Origin: Ignavibacteria bacterium
Lineage (GTDB): Bacteria; Bacteroidota; Ignavibacteria; Kapaibacteriales; UBA961
DNA length: 64,000 nucleotides
Reading direction: 5' to 3'
NCBI GenBank assembly: GCA_016720145.1
Contig: JADJXV010000015.1
Location: forward strand, 36,573 to 100,572
Shown: positions 47,751 to 59,411 of the stretch, piece by piece
Numbering within the stretch: position 1 is the first letter of the stretch
How the letters are laid out: each line of letters starts with the position of its first letter
Notes under the pieces: model-generated
Seen by the model: only the letters and a program-made list of their open reading frames with translations
The model's database searches: none
What the model was told of the DNA's origin: nothing
Program-made: the position numbers and the translations under genes

Positions 47751-49307
47751 CTAAAGCGGAATATTCCCATGCTTCTTCCAAGGATTCGTATCTTTTTTGG
47801 TCTCGAGAATCGCGAGCGCTTTGATGAGCTTGGTACGGGTATCATGCGGTAAAATCACATCATCAATATAGCCACGTTCGGCTGCTTCATATGGGTTAGC
47901 GAAACGCTCGTTGTAGTCGGCTTCGAGTTCGGCTGCGCGCGCCACTTTATCCTCCGCCTCGTTAATTTCTTTCCGGAAAAGGATTTCCACCGCGCCTTTA
48001 GCGCCCATGACGGCGATTTCGGCGCTTGGAAGAGCAAAGTTGAAATCACCGCGGATGTGTTTGGAATTCATCACATCATACGCTCCGCCGTATGCTTTGC
48101 GGGTGATGACGGTGATTTTCGGCACCGTTGCCTCGCAGAATGCATAGAGTAATTTCGCGCCGTGGCGGATAATACCACGCCACTCCTGATCGGTGCCGGG
48201 AAGGAAACCGGGCACATCTTCAAATACGACAAGCGGAATATTAAAGGCATCGCAGAATCTGACGAACCGCGCGCCTTTGATAGATGAATTAATATCCAAA
48301 ACTCCTGCCATCGCATTCGGTTGATTCGCCACAATCCCGACCGAACGTCCATCGAGCGTCGCAAAACCAACAATGATATTCTGCGCGTAATCGGCATGCA
48401 CCTCGAGGAAATCGCCCTCGTCGATTACTTCGCGGATAAATTCTTTCATATCATACGGTTTGTTCGAATTGGACGGGATGAGCGTGTCAAGACGCGGGCA
48501 TAAACGGTCGGGTTTGTCGGCAGTCGGAATCGGCGGTGGCGACACGCGATTGCTCGCCGGGAGGAAATTCACCAGTTTCCGCACTTGTTGCAAACATTCA
48601 ATTTCATTCTCGCATGCAAAATGCGCCACGCCGGACTTGGAAGCATGGGTGTCGGCGCCGCCAAGTTCTTCAAAACTAACCTCTTCATGCGTAACAGTCT
48701 TTACCACATTCGGTCCGGTGACGAACATATACGAAGTGCCCTTCGTCATGAACACAAAGTCGGTAATCGCAGGCGAATACACCGCGCCGCCGGCACATGG
48801 ACCCAATATCACCGAGATTTGCGGTATCACGCCGCTTGCCATGGTATTCCGCAGGAAAATATCGGCATAGCCGCCGAGTGAAACGACGCCTTCCTGAATA
48901 CGTGCGCCGCCGGAGTCGTTGAGTCCGATGACCGGCGCGCCGATTTTCATGGCTAAGTCCATGATTTTGCAGATTTTTTCGGCATGTACTTCAGAAAGCG
49001 AACCTCCAAAAACGGTGAAGTCTTGGGAAAACACGCACACCGTACGGCCGTTGATTTTGCCGGTACCGGTCACGACGCCATCACCAAGCGGACGCTGCTT
49101 TTCGAGTCCGAATTGGGTCGAGCGGTGGCGGGCGAACATGTCGAGTTCTTCAAAACTCCCCTCATCGAGTAATAAATCGAGGCGTTCACGAGCCGTGAGT
49201 TTGCCTTTTTTATGTTGGTCTGCAATACGTTTTTCACCGCCGCCGAGCTGTGCCTCAGCGCGGGTAAGTGCTAGTTTTGTAAGCTTATCGGTCATGATTC
49301 TTTTCAT
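47751..49307 (-). CDS. Acyl-CoA (propionyl-CoA type) carboxylase beta subunit
   Basis: 518 aa carboxyltransferase. N-terminal [20 protein letters not shown], first CoA-binding half [20 protein letters not shown] with [19 protein letters not shown], second half [36 protein letters not shown] and [15 protein letters not shown]. It transfers carboxyl from biotin to propionyl- or acetyl-CoA, or acts as methylmalonyl-CoA decarboxylase alpha in a membrane complex. No biotin carrier or carboxylase gene is next to it. ATG at 49295 ([10 protein letters not shown]) is an alternative start to the annotated one. Confidence 0.92.
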   Translation of the reverse strand: MKRIMTDKLTKLALTRAEAQLGGGEKRIADQHKKGKLTARERLDLLLDEGSFEELDMFARHRSTQFGLEKQRPLGDGVVTGTGKINGRTVCVFSQDFTVFGGSLSEVHAEKICKIMDLAMKIGAPVIGLNDSGGARIQEGVVSLGGYADIFLRNTMASGVIPQISVILGPCAGGAVYSPAITDFVFMTKGTSYMFVTGPNVVKTVTHEEVSFEELGGADTHASKSGVAHFACENEIECLQQVRKLVNFLPASNRVSPPPIPTADKPDRLCPRLDTLIPSNSNKPYDMKEFIREVIDEGDFLEVHADYAQNIIVGFATLDGRSVGIVANQPNAMAGVLDINSSIKGARFVRFCDAFNIPLVVFEDVPGFLPGTDQEWRGIIRHGAKLLYAFCEATVPKITVITRKAYGGAYDVMNSKHIRGDFNFALPSAEIAVMGAKGAVEILFRKEINEAEDKVARAAELEADYNERFANPYEAAERGYIDDVILPHDTRTKLIKALAILETKKDTNPWKKHGNIPL

Positions 49308-49508
49308 TGGGATGTTTGTACGAATATTGAGTTTCTGACCGCAAAACTATGTGTTTCTCGCTCCTTGGGCAATCTTTGGGCGACTTTTCTTTTGGGTATG
49401 GTCTTTACGTGGAGGGTAGAAGGATCTGTTTTGTGGGGCGAACAACATCAAGAAGGTAATGAAGGGGTGATTGCGCTAGAGGATTTCATAACTAAATCAA
49501 AGATGCAA

Positions 49509-51307
49509 TCACACATCGCCACGCAATTTACGAATCTTCTCCCGTGCTTCGTTAAGGAGAATCGACCTTGGGAATTTGGCGAGCAGGTCGGTGAAGGTCT
49601 GAATGGCGAGGTCTTTTTTGCCTTCTGCTGTGAAGGAGTTGCCAAGGTCGAGCATCGCGCGGTCGCCGTAGATGGAGTCTGGGTATTTCGTGAGGAGGGT
49701 GGTGATGAATTCACGACCGGCTTCATGAGATTTACGCGTAAAATTAATCTGCGCGGAGCGGAGCAGACTTTGTTCGGCGAGGTCGGATTCAGGCGCAATT
49801 TCAATCACTTTTGGAATTGTACAATTGCTTCGTCGTATTTTTTCTGACGTTCTTTGAATTCAGCTACGGCAAATTTGCGCAGCGTATCAAGGGAAGTTTT
49901 GTTCTGTTCGATAAGCGTGATACGCTCTAAAGCATCATTCGACGCATCAGCATCGGTACGCGCAGCGAGGAGGGCGTAATGTTCCTGCGCGGAGTCGATG
50001 GCGCCGCGGTAGTATTCGAGTTCGGCAAGTAAAAACGCTGCTTTGTCGGCTTCTTTTTGATTCGTGGAGGAATAGAGGCGCACCGTTTCGGCAAAGATAC
50101 GTTCAGCGTCCGGGGTTTTGTCCTGCGCGATGTATAGTTCACCGAGCTTTACCATACCTGCCGCTACAACGGGAAAACGTTGAAAATTCTCAAATAACCG
50201 TTTAAACTCTTTCTCTGCAAGGGAATAGTCGCCGAGGCGTTCGTACGCGAGTAAGCCGATATGATACTGACAATCTGCTGATTGCTGACTATTCGGGAAC
50301 TGTGCGACGATGGTGCGGTAGCGTTCGATGACGTCATTAATATCTTTTTCGGAAAGAGCAGTAGAGCTTTGCAGGCGATTGTCAAGTGTGCGCGCGTATC
50401 CATAAAGTGCGGATTGAAAATGTGGGCTGAATTTTCCTCGGTCGATAATTTTGCCAAATGCTTTGAGGGCTATATCGTATTGATTGTCACGGGAAGTAAT
50501 ATCGGCGAATTCCAATAACTCTCTACCCTGTAAGTTATTAGCACGGTCGATTTTTTCGGAAATTTCGAGTGCGCGGTCGTAGTTTTTCGCTTCTCGGAGA
50601 TACCACAGATAAAGCTTTTGCACTGAATAGTCACCGCTTTCCGCTTCTCGATCGAGAATTGAACCTACGAATTCTCTGCCTTTCGGAGTGGTCATCAATG
50701 CAGACAAACGTCCCTGAGCAATTGCGGAATTTTTCACTGCATGAAAGAGCGTCATTACTTCGCGTGTGCCTTGTTCGTAATTGCCAACGGCAGCATAAAG
50801 TTGGGAAAGTTCATCGGCGAATACTGTCGGTCGTTCGATCCTCTCGCGTCCGAGGAGGAGAGTAGAGATTGCTTTATCGGTAAGCCGGAGTGCTGTCTGT
50901 GTACGAGCTATATATTCATACGAGGATTCATTTTTATCACTCAAGTCGAGGGCGGCTTGCCATGCTTTGTCGGCTTCTGCTGTTTTGCCTGTGCGCCAGA
51001 GTAATTGTCCGGCAAGTGCATGAAGCTCGAGAGACGGGTATTTGAGAAGGCGTTCTTGTACAATCGGGAGCGCAGATGAATATTGTTGAAGGCTTGAAAG
51101 TGTACGTATAACTCCTTGAAAATACTGGTCAGAACCGGGATTCGCGGCGTATAATTCTTGATAGACGCGGGCTGCATTGCGGTAGTCGCCGCTTTGCTCG
51201 TATGCTTGTCCGAGTTTGAATTTATCACCGATTTTGGTGGGTTGTGATTGCGCCGTGACGGCGACAGAGAGGAAGAAAGCTATGGAAAGAAGTAATCGCA
51301 GATACAT
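49509..51307 (-). CDS. Secreted TPR-repeat protein, one internal frameshift
   Basis: Signal peptide (MYLRLLLSIAFFLSVAVTAQ), then tetratricopeptide repeats throughout, e.g. LGQAYEQSGDYRNAARVYQE and GLLAYERLGDYSLAEKEFKR. The first frame stops at 49805 after VQFQK. The next repeat, VIEIAPESDLAEQSLLRSAQ, continues in another frame to 49509. One extra A in CAAAAGTG (about 49810) joins them into a protein of about 599 aa. Probably periplasmic and a scaffold for protein interaction. Confidence 0.75.
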
Positions 51308-51475
51308 GTATTCTCCGTTAATAAAAGTTGCGCCGCTTGTACGAATATGCGGCGCGTTTTATTGTACTGACATTTGAATTGGGTTATAATGTAATGATAA
51401 ATTATGGATAAATCGAGTAATTTCGGTAAGTTTGGTAATAAATTCAATCATATAAATACTATTTGGAGAATTGAA

Positions 51476-51740
51476 ATGGGCAACGAAAAAGAACCTACAG
51501 TCAAATATGCTAATGGAACAATTACTGTACTCTGGCAGCCACAAATGGGCACTCCGGTTACTGCGCGCATGGCTTACCGTCAGTTTTCAGCCGAAAGAAC
51601 AACCTTGGATACAGATGGATAATGCCTCAAGCGAAGCAATCATGGAGCAAGTACGCAAATGCCCGAGTGGCGCGTTGTCTTTTACATTAAATGACGGTGA
51701 TATGTATTCGGTACAGAGTGCAGATGAGCGCGGGGATTAA
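51476..51740 (+). pseudogene. YjdI-type mono-cluster Fe-S protein, two frameshifts
   Basis: Pieces in three frames spell one small protein: VKYANGTITVLWQPQ (frame 1), HSGYCAHGLPSVF (frame 3), and QPKEQPWIQMDNAS...VRKCPSGALSF (frame 2). The order and the CPSGALSF end match the YjdI/DUF1271 family of iron-sulfur proteins. The breaks fall at AAATGGG (51544) and GTTTTC (51575). Either two base losses in the assembly or a true pseudogene. Confidence 0.75.
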
Positions 51741-52029
51741 AATCAAACCTGATTGTATGAATAGTAGCAACAGAGAATAGATTTTATAGAATGCTATTTG
51801 TCGAGATTGACAAGTAGCATTTTTTCTGTTATAGAGGAGTTACTGTCTTATGGTTGTCATGACGTAACCTAGAGAAATAATTGATTTGTACGTAGAGAAA
51901 TTTTTTTAATTTAGTAATAGTTAATTGAGCAAAAGGAATAAAACTGTCACAGTATAGTAAGTATTAGAAAATTAAGGAAATACATGTTTAAATAATTAAC
52001 AACATTCACAATATCCTTGGAGGTCAGTT

Positions 52030-53932
52030 ATGAGAAAAATTCTCCTTCTTTTGTTTGTATATTTGATGACAACTAACTCATTATTTTCTACTGATTTAAA
52101 GGTAGGAAATATACTGAGTCCTCTTGCTGCTAATTCATTAAGCGCAGCACTCGATATAATTTATGAGATTCAAAATATAAATATATTAGTTGCTGATCAA
52201 TATACTGGTTTAGTAACTATTAAGAATAATAAAACCAACACCTCCGTTTTTTCATACTTAGGAGAGTATGCTAACTTAGCACCAAATTCAACGCGGACAG
52301 TCTCCGTTCCCACAAAATGGACTCCTTCAGAAATAGGCACCTTCACCGTAAGTATCACCATATCTTTCGCAGATGATATTGATTTATCCAATAACACAAA
52401 AAGTATTGTCATTGATGTAGTTTCCATTGAATGTATTACTGGCTACGAATGGAATGAAGGTATAGGATTTATTATCAAGAACAATACTCTCTTTCCGGAT
52501 GAAATTAGTTTGAATGGAAAAATGAAACCAGGCGATATAATAGGTGTGAGTTGCAAGGTAGAAGACCTCGATGAATTGATTGCTCATTGTCGTTGTGAAG
52601 ATAAAATCAACAGTAAAATCATGAGTGATTTTCCGGATGATGTCGAGTATGATTGGGTTTTGACGGGCGAAGGTAGTATAGTTCAGCCGACTGTGGGTAC
52701 GAAAAACTCTATTTTTTACAAAATACCTGAATGTCCAAAAGGTGGAAGCGGGAATGAAAATACAATTACGGTTGTACTTAGCGTGACGATAAGGAATAAA
52801 CCAACGGGTCTCAAGCCGGACAAACCAATCAACGGAGCAGTTACTTCATCACCACCCACTGCCCGGACGATATTTTCCGGCAACCGGAGAAGCAGATTGG
52901 GATCCGACAGCCATGAAAATAACAGCTGTAATTCAAAAATTAAATCCGGGTGAAAGTATTGATTATACAGAAGCATTAATCGGAAATTGTGAATCATCAC
53001 CTCTTGCATACGATAAATATACACCTATAAGTATCGTAAATCCAATCACTGAAACAATCGCTCCAAACGTTTGCCCTGACTATGCCGTACTCTTGTCGGT
53101 GAATGCTATTGATGAAGATCAAGTTATTATCGAATGTGCTCCAAAGTTTAAATCTCAAACCTGTAAAACAAAATCTAATAAGACTATTATTGCCAAAGAC
53201 AATATTAGCTATACATGGATTCTCATCTCCGGGAAAGGCGAGTTTCCCTTAGGGAATACCGGCTCGACTGTCGTATTCAGGAAATCCCAATCAGAAGATG
53301 CTGTTTTGATGTGTGAAATTAAAAATGAATTCTCACTCGCTGAGGACCCGGTCATACGATTAAATTATACAGTTAAAAAAGCAAAAAAACCGAAAGCATT
53401 TGTTGGTCTTGGAGATGATGAAAATACAGGTGATCTTGTCAAACTCTATCACCTTATTGTTCATAAAGCTGATGATGTGTATGGTGGTAAAGGGTCGGGG
53501 TTCCATTCTGTAGCAGAATCAATGGTTCAAGCGTATGAAAAAGCCGGGTATGATGTTACATTCTATGAATATACATCCGTTGGAATCATAAACAGTATAT
53601 TAGAAGATCCATGTTATCAGGCATTCTGTATGGTAGGACATGGGTCCGGTGGAAATGTATTATTATCAGGTAATACTTCGGAAAGTTTTGATGAATACAC
53701 AAGTTTTATAGCAAGAAAGTACAACGAAACTTTCTGGGGATGCAGTAGAAATCCATCCATCCGAGATGTCCAGCTTTTAGCTTGTAATGCTCTCGATTCT
53801 CCATGGGAATCTGCCTTTAATTGTAATGCGAGAGTACATGGTTATAAAGAAACAAAATTACTTGCTACTCTTCGATTCTATGCGTATGTTCAATTCCGCC
53901 CGTATAAACCACTAACTCTTGCATTACCATAA
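52030..53932 (+). CDS. Secreted CARDB/Ig-like protein with C-terminal caspase-like domain, one frameshift
   Basis: Signal peptide (MRKILLLLFVYLMTTNSLFS). The first part holds a CARDB-like domain (FTVSITISFADDIDLSNNTK) and two related Ig-like modules (YDWVLTGEGS; YTWILISGKGEFPLGNTGST). The C-terminal ~170 residues look like a clan CD (caspase/CHAT-like) fold: YHLIVHKADDVYGGKGSGF, MVGHGSGGN with the His, and DVQLLACNALDSPW with the Cys. The two frames overlap at 52913-52953; the switch is near ACCACCCACTGCCC (52855). No sorting domain at the end. 15 bp upstream of the propeller gene, so an operon. Confidence 0.6.
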
Positions 53933-53947
53933 TTTAAGGAGATAATA

Positions 53948-56058
53948 ATGAAACAGTTACACTTCAATGTATTAAGTATAAATTTGACGAATCGGGATTT
54001 TGTCATTCATTGTTTACTGATGCTAATTATCTCATTAGGTGGCTCGCAGAAAATCTTATCACAACAGGTCGAGATACTATCTCCATCCAAATATGGAGTA
54101 TGGAATTTGACAGATGTTGAAAAATTAGGCGATAAGGATTTCATGTGTGGAGATGGTGGATTGTTATTGTCAGGTAATTCAAACGCAAGTATCGATTTAC
54201 ATGAAAGAATTGCATTACCTGATATTGGCTCAGCTATGCTCGTAGATATTGATTTTAATTCTACATCCAATGGAATTATAATAGCTACCGGTGGAATAAT
54301 TTTAAATACAAATGATAATGCGAAAACATGGACAAAAACAATACAAGACTCAACCGACTTTTTCACATCCGTCAATTTTGTTTCAGAAACGCATGCAATT
54401 ATTACAGCTATGAACGGAACGCTTTATAAATCAATAAATTCCGGCATCCAATGGTCAAAAATTAAGCTGCCTGTCAGTATTGATCTTAGATCAACTGCTA
54501 CAAAAAATAATACGACACTGGTCTCCGGTGATATCGGATTTATCGCTAAATCAACAGATTTGGGTTCTACGTGGACAATGTCCTCCAAATCACATCTCGG
54601 GACTCTCTACTCGATAGCTGCTACCGACAATGCTTTTATAATTGGTGGGAGCAATGGAATATATTATTCGGAGGATGATGGTGCAACTTGGAAACGTGCT
54701 AATCAACCTAATGGTCTGCGTATTAAGCTAATTAAAACATTAGCTCGAGATGCATTCGCAGTATCGGACTCCGGATTTATTTATCGGTCGGGAGATGATG
54801 GTAAAAATTGGTCAAAGACATTGACACCCAATCTCTATTCAATTAATGGAATGCTCATCTTGAGTAATACAACTTGGCTGAATGTAGGTGAAAACTCTAA
54901 CGCAAAGCATACTTCTAACAACGGGGGTTATTACCAAGATTATTTGCCTCCTACGACCAAAACTATGTTTCTGTCCTTGCATTAGATTCGAAAACTTCCA
55001 TCGTTGTATCGACATCGGGTGAAGTAGTGAAGAAATCTAACACTAATGAAATCCAATCGATTGCTCAATTACCGGTAGGATTCTACAGAAAAAGTGTTGC
55101 TGTCGGAAATCTTGTATATGCACTCGAAGAAAGAGGAATTGTATTCGTTTCATCTGATGCAGGTGTCACTTGGAAAGAATTCTCAAAGATTAGTGGTAGC
55201 GTAGTTTGTAATGATTTCTCGGTATCAGGAGATATTATATTTGTAGCAAGTACCAATGGAGATGTTTATAAGCTTGATAAAAATCAATGGACTACAGTGA
55301 AAGTCAAGGATTCATTAAACTTAACGACTATCAGATTTATAGATAATGACAATGGTTTTGTGTGTGGAAGTTTTGGAAAGATATATTACACAACAAATTC
55401 CGGAAGTACATGGCAAGAATCCACAACTCCATCATACGCAATGATAACGGATGTTTATATGACTTCGACAAAAGAAGCTTTTGCTTGTGGTTTTGATGGT
55501 GAACTATACAAAACATCCAATAAAGGTGCTTCATGGACTAAGTTTAACACAGCATCTTTGAATGAAAATGTAGTGACAATTGCTATGCACGATAACATGC
55601 GTTGGGGAGTTGCTGCAACATCTAATGGTAATTTAATTTACACTGATGATGCTTTCAAAACATGGAAAACGATCTATAATTTTGGTGGATTAATAACTGA
55701 TATTATCATTCAAGGCACTGAATTCATTGCTGTTGGTCAGTATTCTTTACTACTGAAAGGTGCATTTTTACCAACATCGGTTGAAGAAACTATTGAGAAG
55801 ACTACAATTCGAGTTTATCCAAATCCAAGTTCCGGAGAATTTACATTTATAATTCCAAACAATGAACAACTTGAATTGTCACTTTCAGTCTTTGATAATT
55901 TAGGCAAAAAAGTACAGGATTTACTCACGAATGAACAAATACCAATAGGCGAATTCAAGTATAATTTCGATGCTTCGAGATTAATGACCGGTGTTTATCG
56001 TTTGAATGTAAAACAAGCGAATAGTGAAATGAATCTACCCATCATAGTTATTCGATAA
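53948..56058 (+). CDS. Secreted BNR/Ycf48-like propeller with T9SS sorting domain, one frameshift
   Basis: Shine-Dalgarno AAGGAGAT 7 bp before ATG. Signal-like N-terminus (LLMLIISLGGSQKILSQ), repeats YYSEDDGATWKR, YRSGDDGKNWSKT, YYTTNSGSTWQES, then a T9SS domain (IRVYPNPSSGEFTFIIPNNE to GVYRLNVK). The first frame stops at 54985; NYVSVLALDSKTSIVVSTSG continues in another frame. One extra A in CCAAAACT (about 54960) joins them into about 703 aa, the same length as the paralogue at 16902-19010. Cotranscribed with the caspase-like gene. Confidence 0.8.
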
Positions 56059-56339
56059 ATATTACTAAATGCATTAGGTTAATTTCGAAAACTTTCTAAT
56101 TCTTATTCAAATACCCCTGGCAGATTACAGTAATCTGTCAGGGGTAATTTTTTCGATTATCGAATCACAAAGAATTTGAAATTCTATGTCATGGGAAATT
56201 GTAGAATATTAACTTTGTGAAATATTTAGTAGTACTGTACATTAATTATCAAGCAATTTTGTGAATTTATCTATTTGGTTATGTACTCTCTCCATCTACC
56301 GGAATTCTTTGGTATTTTCTTAAATTAACCATTCAAATA

Positions 56340-56813
56340 TTGCTAATGTATTCCTCACATTCACAAATCCAATCCATAGTCAATCAGTTCAATTCAGCTA
56401 CACTTCCCAAGTCTGAATGGACGCACGAAGCGCATTGTATCGTCGCTCTGTGGTATCTATCGACGTATGAATTTTATGACGCCGTCTGCCGGATCAAGTC
56501 AGGTATTATCACCTTAAATAATGCTCAGCAGACAGCGAATACGAGTTCGTCCGGCTATCATGAAACGATTACACTTTTTTGGTCAAAAGTAATTGAAATA
56601 TATATAGGTATGAATAAACAGGCAGGATTGGAAGAGCTCACCAATGGGTTTTTCCAATCTCAGCTTGCGGATAGAGAATTACCGTTTGAATTTTACGATA
56701 AGGACTACTTGCTCGGCGCTCAACTGCGATGTATGTATTACCCGCCTGACAGTCAAGAAATTAATGAACATACTCTCCAAGCAATCTTGCAGAACAGCCG
56801 TCGTAAAAGTTAA
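56340..56813 (+). CDS. Conserved hypothetical protein
   Basis: 157 aa. Pattern KSEWTHEAHCIVALWYLSTY ... GYHETITLFW ... LPFEFYDKDYLLG, which I recall from a widespread family of unknown function in several phyla (HEAH...ALWYL, GYHET.T.FW). Start at 56340 (TTG or ATG codons MLMYSSHSQ); an in-frame ATG at 56346 is an alternative. No neighbours to suggest a role. Confidence 0.65.
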   Translation: MLMYSSHSQIQSIVNQFNSATLPKSEWTHEAHCIVALWYLSTYEFYDAVCRIKSGIITLNNAQQTANTSSSGYHETITLFWSKVIEIYIGMNKQAGLEELTNGFFQSQLADRELPFEFYDKDYLLGAQLRCMYYPPDSQEINEHTLQAILQNSRRKS

Positions 56814-56869
56814 CCGATGTTCTTTTTGCTGCGATGGTGCATGACTTCACCTGCTGCCCGTTGTACGGC

Positions 56870-57660
56870 ACAATCAGTTTTTAACACAAAGGCACGAAGT
56901 AACCACAAAGTACACTATAAGATTAGGTGAATCTATAGTGACCTTTGTGGAGTATCTTGGTGACTTTGTGTTAAAAAAAGTCACAAGCTGTATTCCTCAC
57001 AGTTGAAGTTGATTTGATCAATGAAACTCATAACAAATCATACAAATCAGCGTGCCATTCCTCAGCAATGTCATTTTTAACACGAAGGCACGAAGTAACC
57101 ACAAAGTTCACTATAAGATTAGGTGAATCTATAGTGACCTTTGTGGAGTATCTTGGTGGCTTTGTGTTAAAAAAAGTCACAAGCTATATTCCTCACAATT
57201 GAAGATCATTTATCCGCGAAAATCATAGTAAATCATAAAAAATCAGCGTGCTATTCATCAGCAATGTCATTTTTAACACAAAGGCACGAAGTAACCACAA
57301 AGTTCACTATAAGATTAGGTGAATCTATCGTGACCTTTGTGGAGTATCTTGGTGGCTTTGGGTTAAAAAAAGTCACAAGCTGTATTCCTCACAGTTGAAG
57401 TTGATTTATCCGCGAAAACCATAGTAAATCATAAAAAATCAGCGTGCTATTCATCAGCAATGTCATTTTTAACACAAAGGCACGAAGTAACCACAAAGTT
57501 CACTATAAGATTAGGTGAATCTATCGTGACCTTTGTGGAGTATCTTGGTGGCTTTGTGTTAAAAAAAGTCACAAGCTGTATTCCTCACAGTCGAAGATGA
57601 TTTATCCGCGAAAATCATAAAAAAAATCAGCGTGCTATTCATCAGCGATGTCATTATTAA
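56870..57660. repeat. 196-bp tandem repeat, four units
   Basis: GGCACGAAGTAACCACAAAG recurs at 56891, 57087, 57283 and 57479, exactly 196 bp apart. Each unit has CACTATAAGATTAGGTGAAT with TCTATAGTG (hairpin) and TTAACACAAAG facing CTTTGTGTTAA (longer hairpin), then AATCAGCGTGC. The last unit ends against the glutaminase gene. No gene in 56814-57699. Confidence 0.88.
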
Positions 57661-57699
57661 CACAAAGTGCACCAGGGAGCAATATAGAATTCTACCTCA

Positions 57700-59358
57700 T
57701 CAATTCTCTAGCAACAGTATCACCGATTGATGATTACCGCGCAATGCATCGTCAAGCGGTGTATTGCCCCAGCGGTCTTTCGGATTCGGAATTGCCCCTT
57801 TTGACAAAAGAAATTCGATTACTTTGGTATGACCTTCTGAAGCAGCGAGATGCATTGCCGTGCGTCCGTCATAATCGGCTTCGTTGAAGTTGATACCTCG
57901 CGCTACGAGATGCTGCACTTCAAGTACATCACCCTCGCTCGCTGCCCAACACAAGCTAATCACACTATCAATTTTCGATTGGTTACGATGTAATCGCGGG
58001 TCTTGTTTTTGACTTTGCCCGCCGGTCAAGCTGTCGAAATTATGGAAATTGAACGTCGAGACGAGTTCTTTGCAAAATTCAATTCCTCGCACTGAATTTC
58101 CCAATTCATCAAGGCGCGGCGACCAAATACATATTCCCATGAGATTCGGAATCACCACCATGAGTCCGCCGGCCACACCGCTTTTTGCCGGTAAACCAAT
58201 TGTAAATGCGAATTCACCCGAAAAGTCATACATACCGCACGATGCCATGAGCGAGAGACAGTTTTTGACGGTATTCGGCTGGAGAACTCTGGTTCCGGTA
58301 GTAGGGCAAATACCTGCGTTAGCAAGGGTTGCGGCGGTGATTGCCATCGCTTCGGCGGTCACATCGATCGAACAGCATTGAAAATAAAATTCTAATGTAT
58401 CTATCAAATTCGTACTCTCTGGGAATGCTTTATTCTCCCGCATAAAATACCCGAGCGCAAAATTTCGGTCTGCTGTCTGACGTTCGGAAAGATAGACTGC
58501 ATTATTAAATCCTGCACGAATATTCCCACTCAATTTTGTCCATGTATCGAGTACGTAATCGAATCTATCAGCCATATCGAGCGTGGGCTTGACGAGTGAA
58601 CATGCCATAATTGCACCGGCATTGATCATCGGATTGTGCGGCAGACCTTTGCTGTTGAGCACGAGTCCGTTGAAGCCGATGCCGCTTGGCTCGCGACCGA
58701 TGTGCTGATGAACTTTATGTTCGCCATGCTCTTCGAGAGCAATACAATAGTTGATTGGTTTGCAAATAGATTGAACGCAAAAGGGAATAATATAATCACC
58801 AAGTGAAAAACGTTGACCGTCAATTGTACAAATTGACACGCCGAAATACTCAGGATTGACACGTCCAAGCTGTGGAATGTATGTGGCTACATGTCCGCCC
58901 TTATTAGCTTTGGCTTTCTCGTAGATACGCTTGATGGCAGCACGGAAATTTTTAAAATCAGGAACGATGAGATTGCCTTGAATGGCATTTTTGACGAGAT
59001 TGCCCTGACTTTGCTGGAGGATGACTTTGAACTGTTCGAAATTAAGTGGATAGTCATTTTCTTTGGCATCAAGTGTATCTCCGGTAGGCAGAGTAGAATC
59101 GAAATCTAAAACAAGCCGTGGATCATCATTGCGAATGCCGATATCTCGGAATATTTGCAACAATTCATTAATCGAAATCAATCCATTGGCATCACGATCG
59201 AGTGATTCAAATAAGAGGCGGTATTCTTGCTCTAGATGTGTCAAACCCTTACTTTCAGCATCAGATATTGTGAGATTGGATCCTATTTCTTGAGGAATAA
59301 ACTTGGTTGTTTTTTTTGAAGACATTTTATTTTGGACGTTGTTTGTTTGAAAATTCAC
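57700..59358 (-). CDS. glsA: Glutaminase with N-terminal EF-hand and C-terminal ankyrin repeats
   Basis: 552 aa. N-terminal EF-hand loop DRDANGLISINE (54-65) with all usual calcium ligands. Glutaminase core (about 135-440) of the serine-dependent beta-lactamase-like fold: GGHVATYIPQLGRVNPEYFG, catalytic Ser-x-x-Lys in QSICK (S197, K200), PHNPMINAGAIMACSL, and KSGVAGGLMVVIP. Two ankyrin repeats end the protein (DGRTAMHLAASEGHTKVIEF; RWGNTPLDDALRGNHQSVI). The EF-hand/glutaminase/ankyrin order is that of animal kidney-type glutaminase. It lies 53 bp downstream of amt on the same strand, so ammonium is made and transported by one operon. Confidence 0.93.
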   Translation of the reverse strand: MNFQTNNVQNKMSSKKTTKFIPQEIGSNLTISDAESKGLTHLEQEYRLLFESLDRDANGLISINELLQIFRDIGIRNDDPRLVLDFDSTLPTGDTLDAKENDYPLNFEQFKVILQQSQGNLVKNAIQGNLIVPDFKNFRAAIKRIYEKAKANKGGHVATYIPQLGRVNPEYFGVSICTIDGQRFSLGDYIIPFCVQSICKPINYCIALEEHGEHKVHQHIGREPSGIGFNGLVLNSKGLPHNPMINAGAIMACSLVKPTLDMADRFDYVLDTWTKLSGNIRAGFNNAVYLSERQTADRNFALGYFMRENKAFPESTNLIDTLEFYFQCCSIDVTAEAMAITAATLANAGICPTTGTRVLQPNTVKNCLSLMASCGMYDFSGEFAFTIGLPAKSGVAGGLMVVIPNLMGICIWSPRLDELGNSVRGIEFCKELVSTFNFHNFDSLTGGQSQKQDPRLHRNQSKIDSVISLCWAASEGDVLEVQHLVARGINFNEADYDGRTAMHLAASEGHTKVIEFLLSKGAIPNPKDRWGNTPLDDALRGNHQSVILLLEN

Positions 59359-59411
59359 ATGCTATGAGATAATTAGTAATTATTTAATAATCAAACAGAT
59401 ACACTCGTATA

